From assembly GCA_017466345.1 (NCBI GenBank), contig JAFTUI010000006.1:1-64000 (forward strand): DNA of 64,000 nucleotides, read 5' to 3'. Positions 44,239-54,273 of this stretch are shown piece by piece (position 1 is the first letter of the stretch; every line of letters begins with the position of its first letter). Below the pieces are notes generated by a model, which was not told where the DNA came from, made no database searches, and saw only the letters and a program-made list of their open reading frames with translations. This DNA comes from Tidjanibacter sp. (GTDB lineage: Bacteria > Bacteroidota > Bacteroidia > Bacteroidales > Rikenellaceae). A program made the translations under genes and the position numbers.

Positions 44239-45556
44239 TGGCGAGGATTTTGTTCAACTCAGCAATAGTCACACTCTTGTTCGACACCTTCACGAGAGGA
44301 GTTACAGCCTCGATAACCTTAGCCTCGTAAACCTTCTCGATGAGTTTGTTGGACTCCTCCTTGTTGGAGAGAATCTGCTGTGCGTAGTTGGCGAGCATCT
44401 CGTCAGCCACGTTCATCATACCATACTGTGCGAACTGTGCAGCAGCGTATGCCTTAGCCTCAGCCTCCATATCCTCGGGTTTAACCTCTACGCCGAGCTT
44501 CTTGGCGAAGAATTTGAGGATTGCAGTCCAGCGCATCATATCTGCAAAGGGAGCAAAGTCCTTCTCAATCTCCTCCATAGTGAACTTACCCTCGTTGATG
44601 GCGAGCAACCAGCGTTTCAGGAAGTCCTCGGGAAGTGTGAGGGCTGCTTTCTCCAAGAGGTACTCGCGGAGAGTCTGAGTGAAGACATAGTCGCTCTCCT
44701 TTTTGAGCTCAGCCTCAATCTTCTTGTCGATCATCTTCTCGAACTCCTCGGCGCTCTTAACATCGCCTGCGGGGAATGCCATCTTGAAGAACTCCTCGTT
44801 CAACTCGGGGTCTGCATATTTGCGGATTTTGGTGATGGTGAGGTTGAACTCGGGGTTGATACCCTCCAACTCGTTCTCCTTCAAGCCAAGTACCGAAGCC
44901 CTCTGCTGTGCGCTCTTGTAGAGCTCGTTTACGTTCACAATCATCTGGTCGCCAACCTTCTTGCCGATGTAGGGTTTGCGCTCCTCGTCAGTCATACTGA
45001 TAAGACCAACGTAAGCGTCCTCAGTCTTAATCTCGCCGTTGTCGAGGGTGCACATCACAGCCTCGTCCTTCTCCACAACGTCTACATCTACGAGTTTGCC
45101 ATAGGTGCGGAGGAATTGGCTACGGTAGCCCTCGCGCATCTCCTCGTCTACTTTGATTTTGTAGCGGGTAACCTTGTCTTTCTCGGAGAGTTCGAGCTCC
45201 ACAACGGGAGCCAAGCCTACCTCGAAGATGAACTCGTGGTCGGTGTTGTTGTCGAAGTCGAAAGCACCCTGCTCATCGCTGGGCATAACGTCACCCATAT
45301 AGTCGATACCCTCTTTCTCGATGTATGCGAAGCAGTTGTCGGAAGCCATCTTATAGGCGGTCTCGGCAACTACACCTTTGCGGTACATCTTGTTGATGAT
45401 GCCCATAGGTACCATACCGGGGCGGAAGCCGGGGATGTTAGCTTTGCGTTTGTACTCACGGAGTTTTTTGTCCACCTCTGCTGCATAGTCAGCCTCCGAA
45501 ACGGTGATTTTGATAATCGCGGTTTGGTTTTCGCGAGCCTCTTTGATGATGTTCAT
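44225..45556 (-). CDS. tig: Trigger factor
   Basis: 443-residue ribosome-associated chaperone. N-terminal ribosome-binding domain with the signature IPGFRPGMVPMGII (about 39-52), a central degenerate peptidyl-prolyl isomerase-like region and a long C-terminal helical domain. Length is usual for Bacteroidota. The last residues KKAK are encoded by an A-rich tail that is duplicated in inverted form downstream. In many Bacteroidota tig is directly followed by clpP and clpX; here 2.4 kb intervene. Confidence 0.95.
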   Translation of the reverse strand: MNIIKEARENQTAIIKITVSEADYAAEVDKKLREYKRKANIPGFRPGMVPMGIINKMYRKGVVAETAYKMASDNCFAYIEKEGIDYMGDVMPSDEQGAFDFDNNTDHEFIFEVGLAPVVELELSEKDKVTRYKIKVDEEMREGYRSQFLRTYGKLVDVDVVEKDEAVMCTLDNGEIKTEDAYVGLISMTDEERKPYIGKKVGDQMIVNVNELYKSAQQRASVLGLKENELEGINPEFNLTITKIRKYADPELNEEFFKMAFPAGDVKSAEEFEKMIDKKIEAELKKESDYVFTQTLREYLLEKAALTLPEDFLKRWLLAINEGKFTMEEIEKDFAPFADMMRWTAILKFFAKKLGVEVKPEDMEAEAKAYAAAQFAQYGMMNVADEMLANYAQQILSNKEESNKLIEKVYEAKVIEAVTPLVKVSNKSVTIAELNKILAKKAK

Positions 45557-45615
45557 AGCGTATTTATATGTTTTTGTTACTGATTATCTACCTTTTAGCC
45601 ACAATTTGCGGAGTG

Positions 45616-45645
45616 CAAAGGTAATAATTTTCCGCCAAATAGCAA
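45616..45645 (-). promoter_or_regulatory. tig promoter
   Basis: Minus strand TACCTTTG (45623-45616) and TTG (45645-45643), spacing 19 bp, 60 bp before the ATG. Confidence 0.6.
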
Positions 45646-45656
45646 CCATTAGGCGC

Positions 45657-45695
45657 AAAAAAAGGAGGCGCGACCTCTTTTGAAGGTCGCGCCTC
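45657..45695 (-). terminator. Terminator of the susCD operon
   Basis: GAGGCGCGACCT (45665-45676) and AGGTCGCGCCTC (45684-45695) form a perfect 12-bp stem. On the minus strand it is followed by CCTTTTTTT. It lies between the Sus lipoprotein gene and the tig promoter. Confidence 0.9.
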
Positions 45696-45735
45696 TCGAT
45701 TTTAGGTAGAGTTTTTCAACTCTTCGGCTTATGGT

Positions 45736-46746
45736 TTACTGTATTTTGGTAAATACAACGCCCTTGTAGCCAGGGAGAGCATCATACATATGCTCAACCA
45801 AATCGTAGTCGTTGGTAGGATCTACAGTCCAGAAACCAAACCTAACTACAATATTCTCAGGGAATGTGATGGTAGTACTTTCGTCATCGTACTTGAACTC
45901 AGTATTTACCCTCCATTCGGTCGAAGTAGCTTCGGTGGTAGCATCGTACATCTGAGATACCAAGAATACTGTATAGTCTTCGGTCACTGGTACCAACAAC
46001 TCCAATGGAGCAAACTGCATTCGTTTAGTCTCCGCGTCATAATAACCATACAATGCGTGGCCTGTTTCAGACTCACATACGAAGCACTCGGTAGTAGTCT
46101 CCCAGCGTATTGAAACCTCAGTCCAGGCGTATTTTTCGACAGGATACTCAGCCTCGTCAGTTCCGTCATACCAAGCACTATCGGTGTAAGATACAGCAAA
46201 TGTACCGCACATACGGTCGCGATCACTCTTAGTCAAAACAACTCGGCACTGTTTCTGCTCGCCAATAGTGGTAGTTGAAGACTCAATCTCGAATGTAGCA
46301 CGAATGTCATCGGGCTCGGTGTTTACGATTTTAAGCTCCAAATTCACGGTTTTGGTCCACTTCTTAGTCTCTTCGTCATAGTACTTATTGGGATCTTTTT
46401 CATCGTAGTACTTGTCGTAGGCGGGGAAGTTGAGATCGAAAGTGGTGATGATATACTCGCCATCGCCCTTTTTGCCAGTCTCATTGTGCTTACCCTCAAA
46501 AGGCTCGCCCGTAACAACAGGTTTAATCTTTACCGACACATTGCAAGAGTTCATACCCTCCTCGGTGTCGGACGTGATGGTCAAAGGTATATTAATATAG
46601 CCCGAACCATAGTCGCTCGGTATTTCTGCTTTTGCAAACTGCACAGTGGTCTGTCCAGGAGTGCCATCCTCCTCGGCAAAAGTACCGCAAGAGACAAAAC
46701 CCATCGTAAGCAGAAGAGCCGCTGCAATATATTTAATAAATTTCAT
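45736..46746 (-). CDS. Third lipoprotein of the SusCD operon, unknown
   Basis: 336 residues; lipobox MGFVSC (cysteine about 20) followed by an acidic EEDG stretch suggestive of surface export. N-terminal half is a Calx-beta-like domain (TTVQFAKAEIPSDYGSGYINIPLTI ... CRVVLTKSD). The C-terminal half is beta-rich with GYYDAETKRMQF. The same order of domains is seen in the lipoprotein at 25194. Sus operons often end with such a surface glycan- or ligand-binding lipoprotein. ATG 46746 used; 39 bp after susD. Confidence 0.75.
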   Translation of the reverse strand: MKFIKYIAAALLLTMGFVSCGTFAEEDGTPGQTTVQFAKAEIPSDYGSGYINIPLTITSDTEEGMNSCNVSVKIKPVVTGEPFEGKHNETGKKGDGEYIITTFDLNFPAYDKYYDEKDPNKYYDEETKKWTKTVNLELKIVNTEPDDIRATFEIESSTTTIGEQKQCRVVLTKSDRDRMCGTFAVSYTDSAWYDGTDEAEYPVEKYAWTEVSIRWETTTECFVCESETGHALYGYYDAETKRMQFAPLELLVPVTEDYTVFLVSQMYDATTEATSTEWRVNTEFKYDDESTTITFPENIVVRFGFWTVDPTNDYDLVEHMYDALPGYKGVVFTKIQ

Positions 46747-46785
46747 AGTTTTTCTCAAATTTTAGAGTTACACCTATATTATATA

Positions 46786-48321
46786 TTAATAGCCAAGGTT
46801 CTGCTGACCCTTCATCTGAGGATTGACATCCATCTCCCTCTTAGGAATAGGCCAAATAGCGCGAGAGTGAGTGATAGATTTGTCGTACTGAGACAATTCG
46901 CTACCATTGTATACCAAACTAACACTCTGAGGTTCGCCGTGTGTAAGGTCGTCTTTCCAGCGTTTGAGGTTGATCATACGGAAGCCCTCGCCCACAAACT
47001 CACGACTCCACTCAGCTTTAATGTGAGTCATAATGTTGCTGCTATCGTACTCCTCATCCACATAGTTCTTGATACGCGATGCACGCAACTCGTTCAGTCT
47101 ATTACTTGCCTTCTGCAAGCCAACATCAGTTTTGAGCATAGCTGCTGCCTCTGCCAAAGTGAGGTACATCTCCGAGATACGAATCTTACCGGCATTGACA
47201 TAGTTGAGCACGCCCGTAGTCTTCTGATAGATGGGGTTGCCTACAAACTTCCACAAGAGTTCCAGATCTTCGGGATCCTGACCAGCGGCTTCAATCTCAT
47301 GGGTTTGGAAGAAAAGTGGGTAGCGCATATCATTCGCCTTGTCGTAGAGATTGAGCAAGGTCTTCGAAGGAATGTAGAAAGGATCGGGATCTTCGCCAGT
47401 ACCCTTCTTATTGTCATTGATAAAGAGACTACCTGTCGAGGTTGGAGGATCGTTCAACTCACCATAAACCACAAAGATAAGCTCCTTCGAGATGTCGCTA
47501 ATAAACAAGCTCTCCAACTCTGCATCATCTTTTGCCAAGGTATACCTATTAGAGAGGATAACCTCCTCCGCATAGCTTGCTGCCTTAGGATAATCCTGCA
47601 TATTGAGGTAGAGACGAGCCAAAAGAGCCTTTACAAGGTCTTTGGAGTAGTAGTTGTTGTTTGCCTGACCCTCCGCGGACATATCGAGAGCTGTAAGAAG
47701 ATCGTCCTCGATCAACTTATAGGTGTCTAAGAGGCTACTACGACCAGGATAGGTGGTAACATCCGAGGAGGGGTTGTAGGCAGTCTGCAAGGGAAGGCCC
47801 AACTTATCGTTGCCTTCTTCGTGTACAAGAGGATCGTAAGCCACGCAGAATTTGGTTACCAAGTCCCAGTAGAGCATTGCACGGGTAAGGTGCGCCTCTG
47901 CATAGTAGTCTTGGAGAGTTGCCTTATCCTCTTCGCTCAGACCAGACTTCTCGTCATCCAAGAGTTTCTTGTAAGCATCAATGGTGTAGTTTACGCTAAC
48001 GATAGCTGCGTAGTCGCCATACCAAAGGCTCTCGGCAGTGGGCTCGGTAGAGGTCATCTCCCAGCGATACAACGAACCATTGACATTACCATAGTCTACC
48101 ATCGCGTGGAACATACCGCCGCGAATCTCCTCCATGGTGTAGCGAGCACCTCCGAGAAGCGACTTCATAGGAGTATAAAGACCTACGCGGAAACCTGCTG
48201 CATCCTGCATAGTCTTTACGCCCTCCTCCTCCAAAATAGCACCGTGGGGGAACTTATCCATATTGCACGATGCCAAAAGGGCTGTAAGTGCACTAACTGC
48301 AATAATAATTATCTTTTTCAT
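46786..48321 (-). CDS. SusD/RagB family nutrient-binding lipoprotein
   Basis: 511 residues. Lipoprotein signal (TALLASCNMDKF), then the SusD TPR-like helical fold (EAHLTRAMLYWDLVTKFC is the usual landmark, and LAEAAAM and LKRWKDDL occur later). It caps the SusC channel at the cell surface and binds the ligand. The ligand cannot be predicted. A second ATG six bases upstream (48327) is an alternative start. Confidence 0.93.
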   Translation of the reverse strand: MKKIIIIAVSALTALLASCNMDKFPHGAILEEEGVKTMQDAAGFRVGLYTPMKSLLGGARYTMEEIRGGMFHAMVDYGNVNGSLYRWEMTSTEPTAESLWYGDYAAIVSVNYTIDAYKKLLDDEKSGLSEEDKATLQDYYAEAHLTRAMLYWDLVTKFCVAYDPLVHEEGNDKLGLPLQTAYNPSSDVTTYPGRSSLLDTYKLIEDDLLTALDMSAEGQANNNYYSKDLVKALLARLYLNMQDYPKAASYAEEVILSNRYTLAKDDAELESLFISDISKELIFVVYGELNDPPTSTGSLFINDNKKGTGEDPDPFYIPSKTLLNLYDKANDMRYPLFFQTHEIEAAGQDPEDLELLWKFVGNPIYQKTTGVLNYVNAGKIRISEMYLTLAEAAAMLKTDVGLQKASNRLNELRASRIKNYVDEEYDSSNIMTHIKAEWSREFVGEGFRMINLKRWKDDLTHGEPQSVSLVYNGSELSQYDKSITHSRAIWPIPKREMDVNPQMKGQQNLGY

Positions 48322-48344
48322 AGTCATATCTTCTTTTAAGAGGT

Positions 48345-51338
48345 TTAGAACGACAATTCAAGACCGAAAGTATACTGACGAGTATTGGGATATACACCCT
48401 GTGTTACCCACGACATATACTCAGGATCTACACCCATAAAGTCGGTAATTGTAAGAAGGTTTCGACCGATTGCATAAACCCTTGCGCCCTGAATGAACGC
48501 ACCCCTACCAAACCAGTGACCGGGGATGTTATACGAAACGGTAAGGTTCTTCAAACGCAAGAATGAAGCATTCGACAAGTAGCGATCCGACAACTCCTCG
48601 AAGAGTGTATCCTTGTTAGGAATGTTGGTAATATCACCAGGCTCCATCCACATATTGTGCATATCTTTGGAGAAGTGCATCATACCAGGAGCAGCGCCCT
48701 CAGGACAGTGAGTAAAACGCATCTCGTTTACCATCACCCACCTGTCGCCAATCCACGAGAAGTCAGCAGCAACCTGCAAGTTACCCCACATCAACGAGGT
48801 ACCAAAACCACCCGACCAAGCTGCCATATACTTCTTGCCATCGAGCCAAGTAGAATAAGTGTCGGACCACTGTTTGGTAACATTACCATCGAGATCGTAG
48901 TAGAGAGCACTACCATCGCGAGGATCTACACCCGCAAACTTAACGGTACTAAGTTCAAACATACTGTGACCAACTGCAAGGCGGGTAGCCGAACCTGCAT
49001 TAACAATGTCGGTAACATCGCCATAGAGATCCAAAACCTCGTTGTCGTTGTATGCTACGTTGCCATAGATGCTCCACAACAGATTGTGGGTCTGAACAAG
49101 GTCGTAGCTAAGTTGCAACTCGAAACCGCGGTTGCGCATACTACCTACGTTACCCGAACCCGAACCGTAACCTGTGGTTGCCGAGTAGGGAATATCCATC
49201 AGCATATCCTTAGTAACACGGTTGTAGACATCCAAGTCGAAGCTCATACGGTTGAACAAGCGACCCGAAAGACCTACGTTCAGAGTATGAACGGTCTCCC
49301 AAGTGATACCCTCATTAGAAGGAGTTGCCACGCCCATACCAATCTGACCATCGTACTGACCGCCGACACCAATCAGACCATAAGGTGCATAAAGACCAAT
49401 ATCGGAGTTACCGGTGGTACCATACGATGCTTTCAGACGCAAATCGTTGATGTAGTCATAGGGAAGCATAAACTCCTCGCCCTTCACGTTCCACATACCA
49501 CCAATCGACCAGAAAGTACCCCAGCGGTGACCCTTTGCAAAGTGCGAAGAACCATCGGCACGCAGCGAAGCGTCAATGTGGTACTTGCCATCGTAGTTGT
49601 ACGATGCACGACCAAATACGGAGTTAAATACCTCCTCGGAGATGCTGTGACCGGCAAGCTGTACCTGAGTCAAGTCGCCGGCACCCATCATAATAACACG
49701 CTCATCGGTAAGACCAATCACGCCCACACCAAAGCCTTCGCTCTTAGCCACGTTAGCCTCCTGACCTGCAAGCAGTGTCCAGTTGTGCAAATCGTCAATG
49801 CTAAACTTATACTCGATGGTATTGGTTGCCGAAAGGCGATAGTAGCGCGAGAAATCCTCACCACGCTGACCAGAGTATTCGTTAAAGTCAGATGGCAAAA
49901 CCGTACCACTCGAACGACCATCGGAAGCGTCAATTGCCTGCACAGCCTTCAAGGTAAGACCAGGGATGGGCTTGATCTCCTCGTAAAGGATACCATTCAA
50001 GCCAACATTGGTTGTGTTGCAAGGATACCTGTCGAGGATGTAGTGGGGGTTGTACTGAGGGTTGGGGAAACCATCCTCCTCGCCCAAATAAGTCAACTCC
50101 TCGCCATACTCCCAAGAGCCATCTGCATTGCGAATGATCTCATAGGGTGCGTTGTAAGGCGCCGCAGCGTATACAAACGAGTCAACCGAACCAAAAGTAA
50201 AACCACCTGTCAACGAAGCATCATACTCCTGATAGTTGAGGGAGATATTTGCACCAATCTTCAACCACTCTTTTGCCTGAACGTCAATGTTACTACGGAA
50301 GTTGTAGCGAGTATTACGCGAACACTTTGCGATACCATCAGTATCGAGGTAACCAGCCGAAATGTAGTAGCTAATGCCATTGGCAGCACCAGCAACCGAA
50401 GCATCAATACCCTTAACAGGTGCATTGTTGCCAAATGCGTAGTCCGTCCAGTCGAATGTGAAGTCATTATCCATCACAAATTTCTTCTTACTACGCCAGC
50501 TATCACCCTTACTATCGATAGTCAATTCGGGCCAAATCTTCTCCTCAAAGAGCATCTGCTCAGGACCATCCATAAGTTGGTAGCCCCTATTCTCAACCTT
50601 TGTGGAGAAACCACCCTGCATACGAATCTGAACCATCGACTTGGCAGCAGAACCGCGTTTGGTGGTAACGTACATTACACCAGCAGCAGCACGCGAACCA
50701 TAGATGGAGGTCGAAGCAGCATCTTTCAGCAGCACCACATTCTCGATGTCATTCGAGTTGAGGCTGTTGAGCACCGAACCACTAACGGGAGTACCATCCA
50801 AAATTACCAAAGGCTCCATTGCGGTAAACGAGGTTGCACCGCGCATCATCATCGAAGAACCAGCAGCGGGCTCACCCGAAGAGGTGAAGACCTGCAAGCC
50901 AGGAATCTTACCCTGCAATACGTCAGCCACGTTAGCCACGGGAGTATTTGCAACCTTGTCGCCCTTTACACTCGAAACCGAGCCAACGAGCGATTTAGCA
51001 GCAACACCCGAACCGTAGCCCACAACAATCAGCTCCTCCATCTGATGAGCATCAGCCCTCATCACAACATCAATAGTTGTGCGACTGCCAACTGCAATAG
51101 TCTGAGTAGCCATACCCACATACGAGAATTCGAGCGTTGCTTTCTTGTCCGCCCTAATCTCGTACTGACCATTGAAATCAGTAATCGTTGCTGTTGTCGT
51201 ACCGACTACCGATACGGTTGCGCCAAGAACGGGAGCTCCGCTCTCATCGACTACCGTACCACTAATTCGCTGCCCTTGCGCCACTGCACCAACGCAGAAC
51301 ATCAAGGTCGCAAAAATTGATAGTACAATTTTTCTCAT
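48345..51338 (-). CDS. SusC/RagA family TonB-dependent transporter
   Basis: 997 residues. Signal peptide MRKIVLSIFATLMFCVGAVAQ; a carboxypeptidase-like regulatory domain (ISGTVVDESGAPVLGATVSVVG) at about 25-95; TonB-dependent plug (VADVLQGKIPGLQVFTSSGEPAAG); then a 22-strand barrel ending in TRQYTFGLELSF. No N-terminal signalling domain, so no sigma-factor coupling is expected. First gene of the operon; no glycoside hydrolase, peptidase or regulator is adjacent. Confidence 0.95.
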   Translation of the reverse strand: MRKIVLSIFATLMFCVGAVAQGQRISGTVVDESGAPVLGATVSVVGTTTATITDFNGQYEIRADKKATLEFSYVGMATQTIAVGSRTTIDVVMRADAHQMEELIVVGYGSGVAAKSLVGSVSSVKGDKVANTPVANVADVLQGKIPGLQVFTSSGEPAAGSSMMMRGATSFTAMEPLVILDGTPVSGSVLNSLNSNDIENVVLLKDAASTSIYGSRAAAGVMYVTTKRGSAAKSMVQIRMQGGFSTKVENRGYQLMDGPEQMLFEEKIWPELTIDSKGDSWRSKKKFVMDNDFTFDWTDYAFGNNAPVKGIDASVAGAANGISYYISAGYLDTDGIAKCSRNTRYNFRSNIDVQAKEWLKIGANISLNYQEYDASLTGGFTFGSVDSFVYAAAPYNAPYEIIRNADGSWEYGEELTYLGEEDGFPNPQYNPHYILDRYPCNTTNVGLNGILYEEIKPIPGLTLKAVQAIDASDGRSSGTVLPSDFNEYSGQRGEDFSRYYRLSATNTIEYKFSIDDLHNWTLLAGQEANVAKSEGFGVGVIGLTDERVIMMGAGDLTQVQLAGHSISEEVFNSVFGRASYNYDGKYHIDASLRADGSSHFAKGHRWGTFWSIGGMWNVKGEEFMLPYDYINDLRLKASYGTTGNSDIGLYAPYGLIGVGGQYDGQIGMGVATPSNEGITWETVHTLNVGLSGRLFNRMSFDLDVYNRVTKDMLMDIPYSATTGYGSGSGNVGSMRNRGFELQLSYDLVQTHNLLWSIYGNVAYNDNEVLDLYGDVTDIVNAGSATRLAVGHSMFELSTVKFAGVDPRDGSALYYDLDGNVTKQWSDTYSTWLDGKKYMAAWSGGFGTSLMWGNLQVAADFSWIGDRWVMVNEMRFTHCPEGAAPGMMHFSKDMHNMWMEPGDITNIPNKDTLFEELSDRYLSNASFLRLKNLTVSYNIPGHWFGRGAFIQGARVYAIGRNLLTITDFMGVDPEYMSWVTQGVYPNTRQYTFGLELSF

Positions 51339-51408
51339 ACGATTAATTTTTAGTTTATGTTGTTAATAAAAGTTTTTTGTTAGCGTTATTTCGTTTTTCT
51401 TTTTTCTC

Positions 51409-51460
51409 GTCCTTCTTCATTCATCCCCGTCCTTCTTCATTCCTCGTCCTTCCTCCGTCC
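51409..51460 (-). repeat. Repeated purine-rich segment in the susC leader
   Basis: CGTCCTTCTTCATTC occurs at 51409-51423 and 51429-51443, with a shorter third copy near 51446. Read in the susC direction it is GAATGAAGAAGGACG, 70-125 bp before the start codon. The rest of the 51339-51690 gap shows nothing recognisable; no TAnnTTTG box for susC was found. Confidence 0.55.
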
Positions 51461-51690
51461 TCTTCATCCCAGCCTCGCCCTCATTTTTGTTACACTTGCG
51501 CACACATCGCGCGTACACGGGCGCACAACTCGGACAGCCTCAATCACTTAACCTCGCCAATGCCCGCTATTCGCATTTTTGAGGCACATTTTAGAGTGTA
51601 AAATTACGGAATTAATACGACATTTCCAACTCCTCGCTGAAAATAATTTCACATTCGTGATATCTTTTTTCATTTATGAGCAAAAAGCGA

Positions 51691-51739
51691 CAATTTTCAA
51701 CTTTCAACTTTTAACTTTCAACTTTCGATTGTATCTTTG
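51691..51739 (+). promoter_or_regulatory. tkt promoter with AATTTTC-type tract
   Basis: TATCTTTG at 51732-51739 is the -7 box. The -33 region holds CAATTTTCAACTTTCAACTT-type repeats without TTG. The stretch TTTCGATTGTATCTTTGTG is identical to that before lysS. Confidence 0.5.
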
Positions 51740-51800
51740 TGCAACTTCTTGGAATAAAAAAGAAAAACAATAAGACATAACTCAAAAAGACAAAAAACCT

Positions 51801-53819
51801 ATGAACAACCTCATTTCACGCAAGGCAGCAGACAACATCCGAATTCTCGCACTCTCGATGGTCGAGAAAGCCAAATCGGGACACCCCGGAGGTGCTATGG
51901 GCGGTGCCGACTTCATCAACGTGCTCTACTCGGAGTTCCTGCGCTACGACCCCGACAACTACGCCTACCCCTTCCGCGATAGGCTCTTCCTCGACCCCGG
52001 TCATATGTCGCCTATGCTCTATGGCGTGTTGGCTCTTGCGGGCATTATGCCTATGGAAGAGCTCAAAAACTTCCGCCAGTGGGGCAGCGTAACACCTGGT
52101 CATCCTGAGCGCGATTTGGCTCACGCCATCGAGAACACTTCGGGTCCTCTCGGACAGGGGCACGCAATGGCTGTCGGTGCGGCTATGGCAGAGCGTTTCT
52201 TGGCGGCTCGCTTTGGCGAGTGGACAGCACACAAAACCTATGTTTACATCTCTGACGGAGCCGTTCAGGAGGAGATTTCGCAGGGCGTAGGTCGCATCGC
52301 AGGTCACCTCGGACTCTCCAACATCATTATGTTCTACGACTCGAACAACATCCAGCTTTCGACCACCGTAGAGGATGTAGATACTGAGGATATTGCAGCC
52401 AAATATAAGGCTTGGAATTGGAATGTTTTGGAGTGCGAGGGCAACTCTGCCGAGAGCATCCGCAAGGCTCTTCGTGCGGCTCTCACGGAGCAGGAGCGCC
52501 CCACCCTCATCATAGGCAAAACCCTTATGGGACTGGGAGCTATGGACGCCGAGGGCGGCAGCTTCGAGAACAAAATTTCCACCCACGGACAGCCCATTTC
52601 GGCAGCGGGTGCAGACCCCAAGAAAACCATCGAAAATCTGGGTGGCAACCCCGAAAATCCCTTCGTCATTTTCCCCGAGGTTGAGGCACTCTATACTGCT
52701 CGCCGCGAGGAACTTAGGGCGTGGGCAGCAGAGCGCAAAGAGGTGGAGCGCAAGTGGCGCGAGGAGAACCCCGAACTCGCCGCAAAACTCGACCTTTTCC
52801 TGAGCGGGAAAACCCCCGAAATTGACTACTCGAAGATAGATATTGCAGCAGGTTCTGCAACCCGCAACGCTTCGGCTACCGTACTTGGTGCTTTTGCCGA
52901 GCAGGTGGAGAATATGGTGGTTGCGAGTGCCGACCTGAGCAACTCCGACAAGACCGATGGCTACCTCAAAAAGACACACGCATTCCGCAAGGGCGATTGG
53001 AGCGGTAAGTTCTTCCAGGCTGGCGTGTCGGAGCTGACGATGGCTTGTATTATGAATGGTATGGCTCTCCACGGAGGTATCATCCCCGCGTGCGGTACCT
53101 TCTTTGTCTTCTCGGACTATATGAAACCCGCAGTAAGGTTGGCGGCTCTTATGAGGGCACACGTTATATATATATGGAGTCACGACTCGTTCCGCGTGGG
53201 CGAGGATGGTCCCACCCACCAGCCTATCGAGCACGAGGCTCAAATCCGCCTCTTGGAGCATCTGAGGAACCACAGTGGCGAGCGCAGTTTAGTTGTATTG
53301 CGCCCCGCCGATGGTGCCGAGACTGTTGAGGCTTGGAAGTTGGCAATGGCAGAGGAGCGCCCTGTGGCACTCATCACTTCGCGCCAGAACATCAAAGATC
53401 TGCCTGCCGAGAGTGGCGACCGCCGCAAAGAGGCAGAGGGCTTGCGCAAGGGTGGCTATGTGGTTTGCGACTCGGAGGGTGCCAAAGCCACACTCATCGC
53501 CAGCGGTAGTGAGGTCTCGACACTCGTGGAGGGTGCCGAACTGCTTAGGGCTGAGGGTATTGAGGTGCGCATCGTAAGCGTTCCCAGCGAGGGCTTGTTC
53601 CGCGACCAGAGCAAGGAGTATCAGCGCGAGGTGCTGGGCGAGCTTCCCCGCTATGGTATGACCGCAGGTCTGCCCGTAACGCTCGAAGGTCTTGTCGGCG
53701 AGAGGGGCAAGGTGCACGGTGTGGACCACTTCGGCTACTCGGCTCCCTACAAGGTTCTCGATGAGAAGTTCGGCTTCAATGGTGCAACTGTTGCTGCCGA
53801 GGTCAAAGAACTCTTGTAA
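51801..53819 (+). CDS. tkt: Transketolase
   Basis: Thiamine-diphosphate enzyme that moves two-carbon units between pentose and other sugar phosphates. 672 residues, full length with all three domains. Motifs: GHPGGAMGGAD near 28-38, the ThDP loop SDGAVQEEIS, the acidic DLSNSDKTDGY in the Pyr domain and the HDSFRVGEDGPTHQPIEH block. ATG 51801. Confidence 0.96.
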   Translation: MNNLISRKAADNIRILALSMVEKAKSGHPGGAMGGADFINVLYSEFLRYDPDNYAYPFRDRLFLDPGHMSPMLYGVLALAGIMPMEELKNFRQWGSVTPGHPERDLAHAIENTSGPLGQGHAMAVGAAMAERFLAARFGEWTAHKTYVYISDGAVQEEISQGVGRIAGHLGLSNIIMFYDSNNIQLSTTVEDVDTEDIAAKYKAWNWNVLECEGNSAESIRKALRAALTEQERPTLIIGKTLMGLGAMDAEGGSFENKISTHGQPISAAGADPKKTIENLGGNPENPFVIFPEVEALYTARREELRAWAAERKEVERKWREENPELAAKLDLFLSGKTPEIDYSKIDIAAGSATRNASATVLGAFAEQVENMVVASADLSNSDKTDGYLKKTHAFRKGDWSGKFFQAGVSELTMACIMNGMALHGGIIPACGTFFVFSDYMKPAVRLAALMRAHVIYIWSHDSFRVGEDGPTHQPIEHEAQIRLLEHLRNHSGERSLVVLRPADGAETVEAWKLAMAEERPVALITSRQNIKDLPAESGDRRKEAEGLRKGGYVVCDSEGAKATLIASGSEVSTLVEGAELLRAEGIEVRIVSVPSEGLFRDQSKEYQREVLGELPRYGMTAGLPVTLEGLVGERGKVHGVDHFGYSAPYKVLDEKFGFNGATVAAEVKELL

Positions 53820-53896
53820 AACACCTCATTTTGAGAACTCGAAGGAGAAAAACACAAAATTTTCAATTTTCTATTTTCAATTTTCAATTTAATGCG

Positions 53897-53904
53897 TATA
53901 TTTG
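53897..53904 (+). promoter_or_regulatory. rplU -7 box
   Basis: TATATTTG, 34 bp before the ATG. Upstream positions 53857-53890 are AATTTTC-type repeats as before tkt and lysS. Confidence 0.5.
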
Positions 53905-53938
53905 CGGGCTAATTTTAGCTAAAATTAATTTATAAACT

Positions 53939-54253
53939 ATGTACGTAATAGTAGAAATCGCAGGCCAACAGTTTAAGGCTGAGAAAGGTAGGAAGCTCTA
54001 CGTAAACCGTCTCCACGAGGAAGTAGAAGCCTCGGTGAGCTTCGACAAAGTCCTGCTGGTAGACAATGACGGTCAGGTTTTGGTAGGCACACCTGTTGTA
54101 GAAGGTGCCTCTGTAAAAGCTAAGGTTCTTCGTCACCTGAGGGATGACAAAGTGCTCGTTTTCAAGAAGAAACGCCGCAAAGGCTATCAGAAATTGAACG
54201 GTCACCGTCAGTATCTTACCCAGGTGGTAGTAGAGGACATTATTGTTGCATAA
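53939..54253 (+). CDS. rplU: Ribosomal protein L21
   Basis: 104 residues, the normal size. Starts [25 protein letters not shown] and contains the conserved [15 protein letters not shown] near the C-terminus that contacts 23S rRNA. Cotranscribed with rpmA 20 bp downstream, the standard arrangement. Confidence 0.97.
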   Translation: MYVIVEIAGQQFKAEKGRKLYVNRLHEEVEASVSFDKVLLVDNDGQVLVGTPVVEGASVKAKVLRHLRDDKVLVFKKKRRKGYQKLNGHRQYLTQVVVEDIIVA

Positions 54254-54273
54254 CTAAAAAAAATTCACAGACA

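Noticed and set aside
51339-51690. Riboswitch or anti-terminator before susC
   Set aside because: No conserved riboswitch core or terminator stem found; only a purine-rich repeat.
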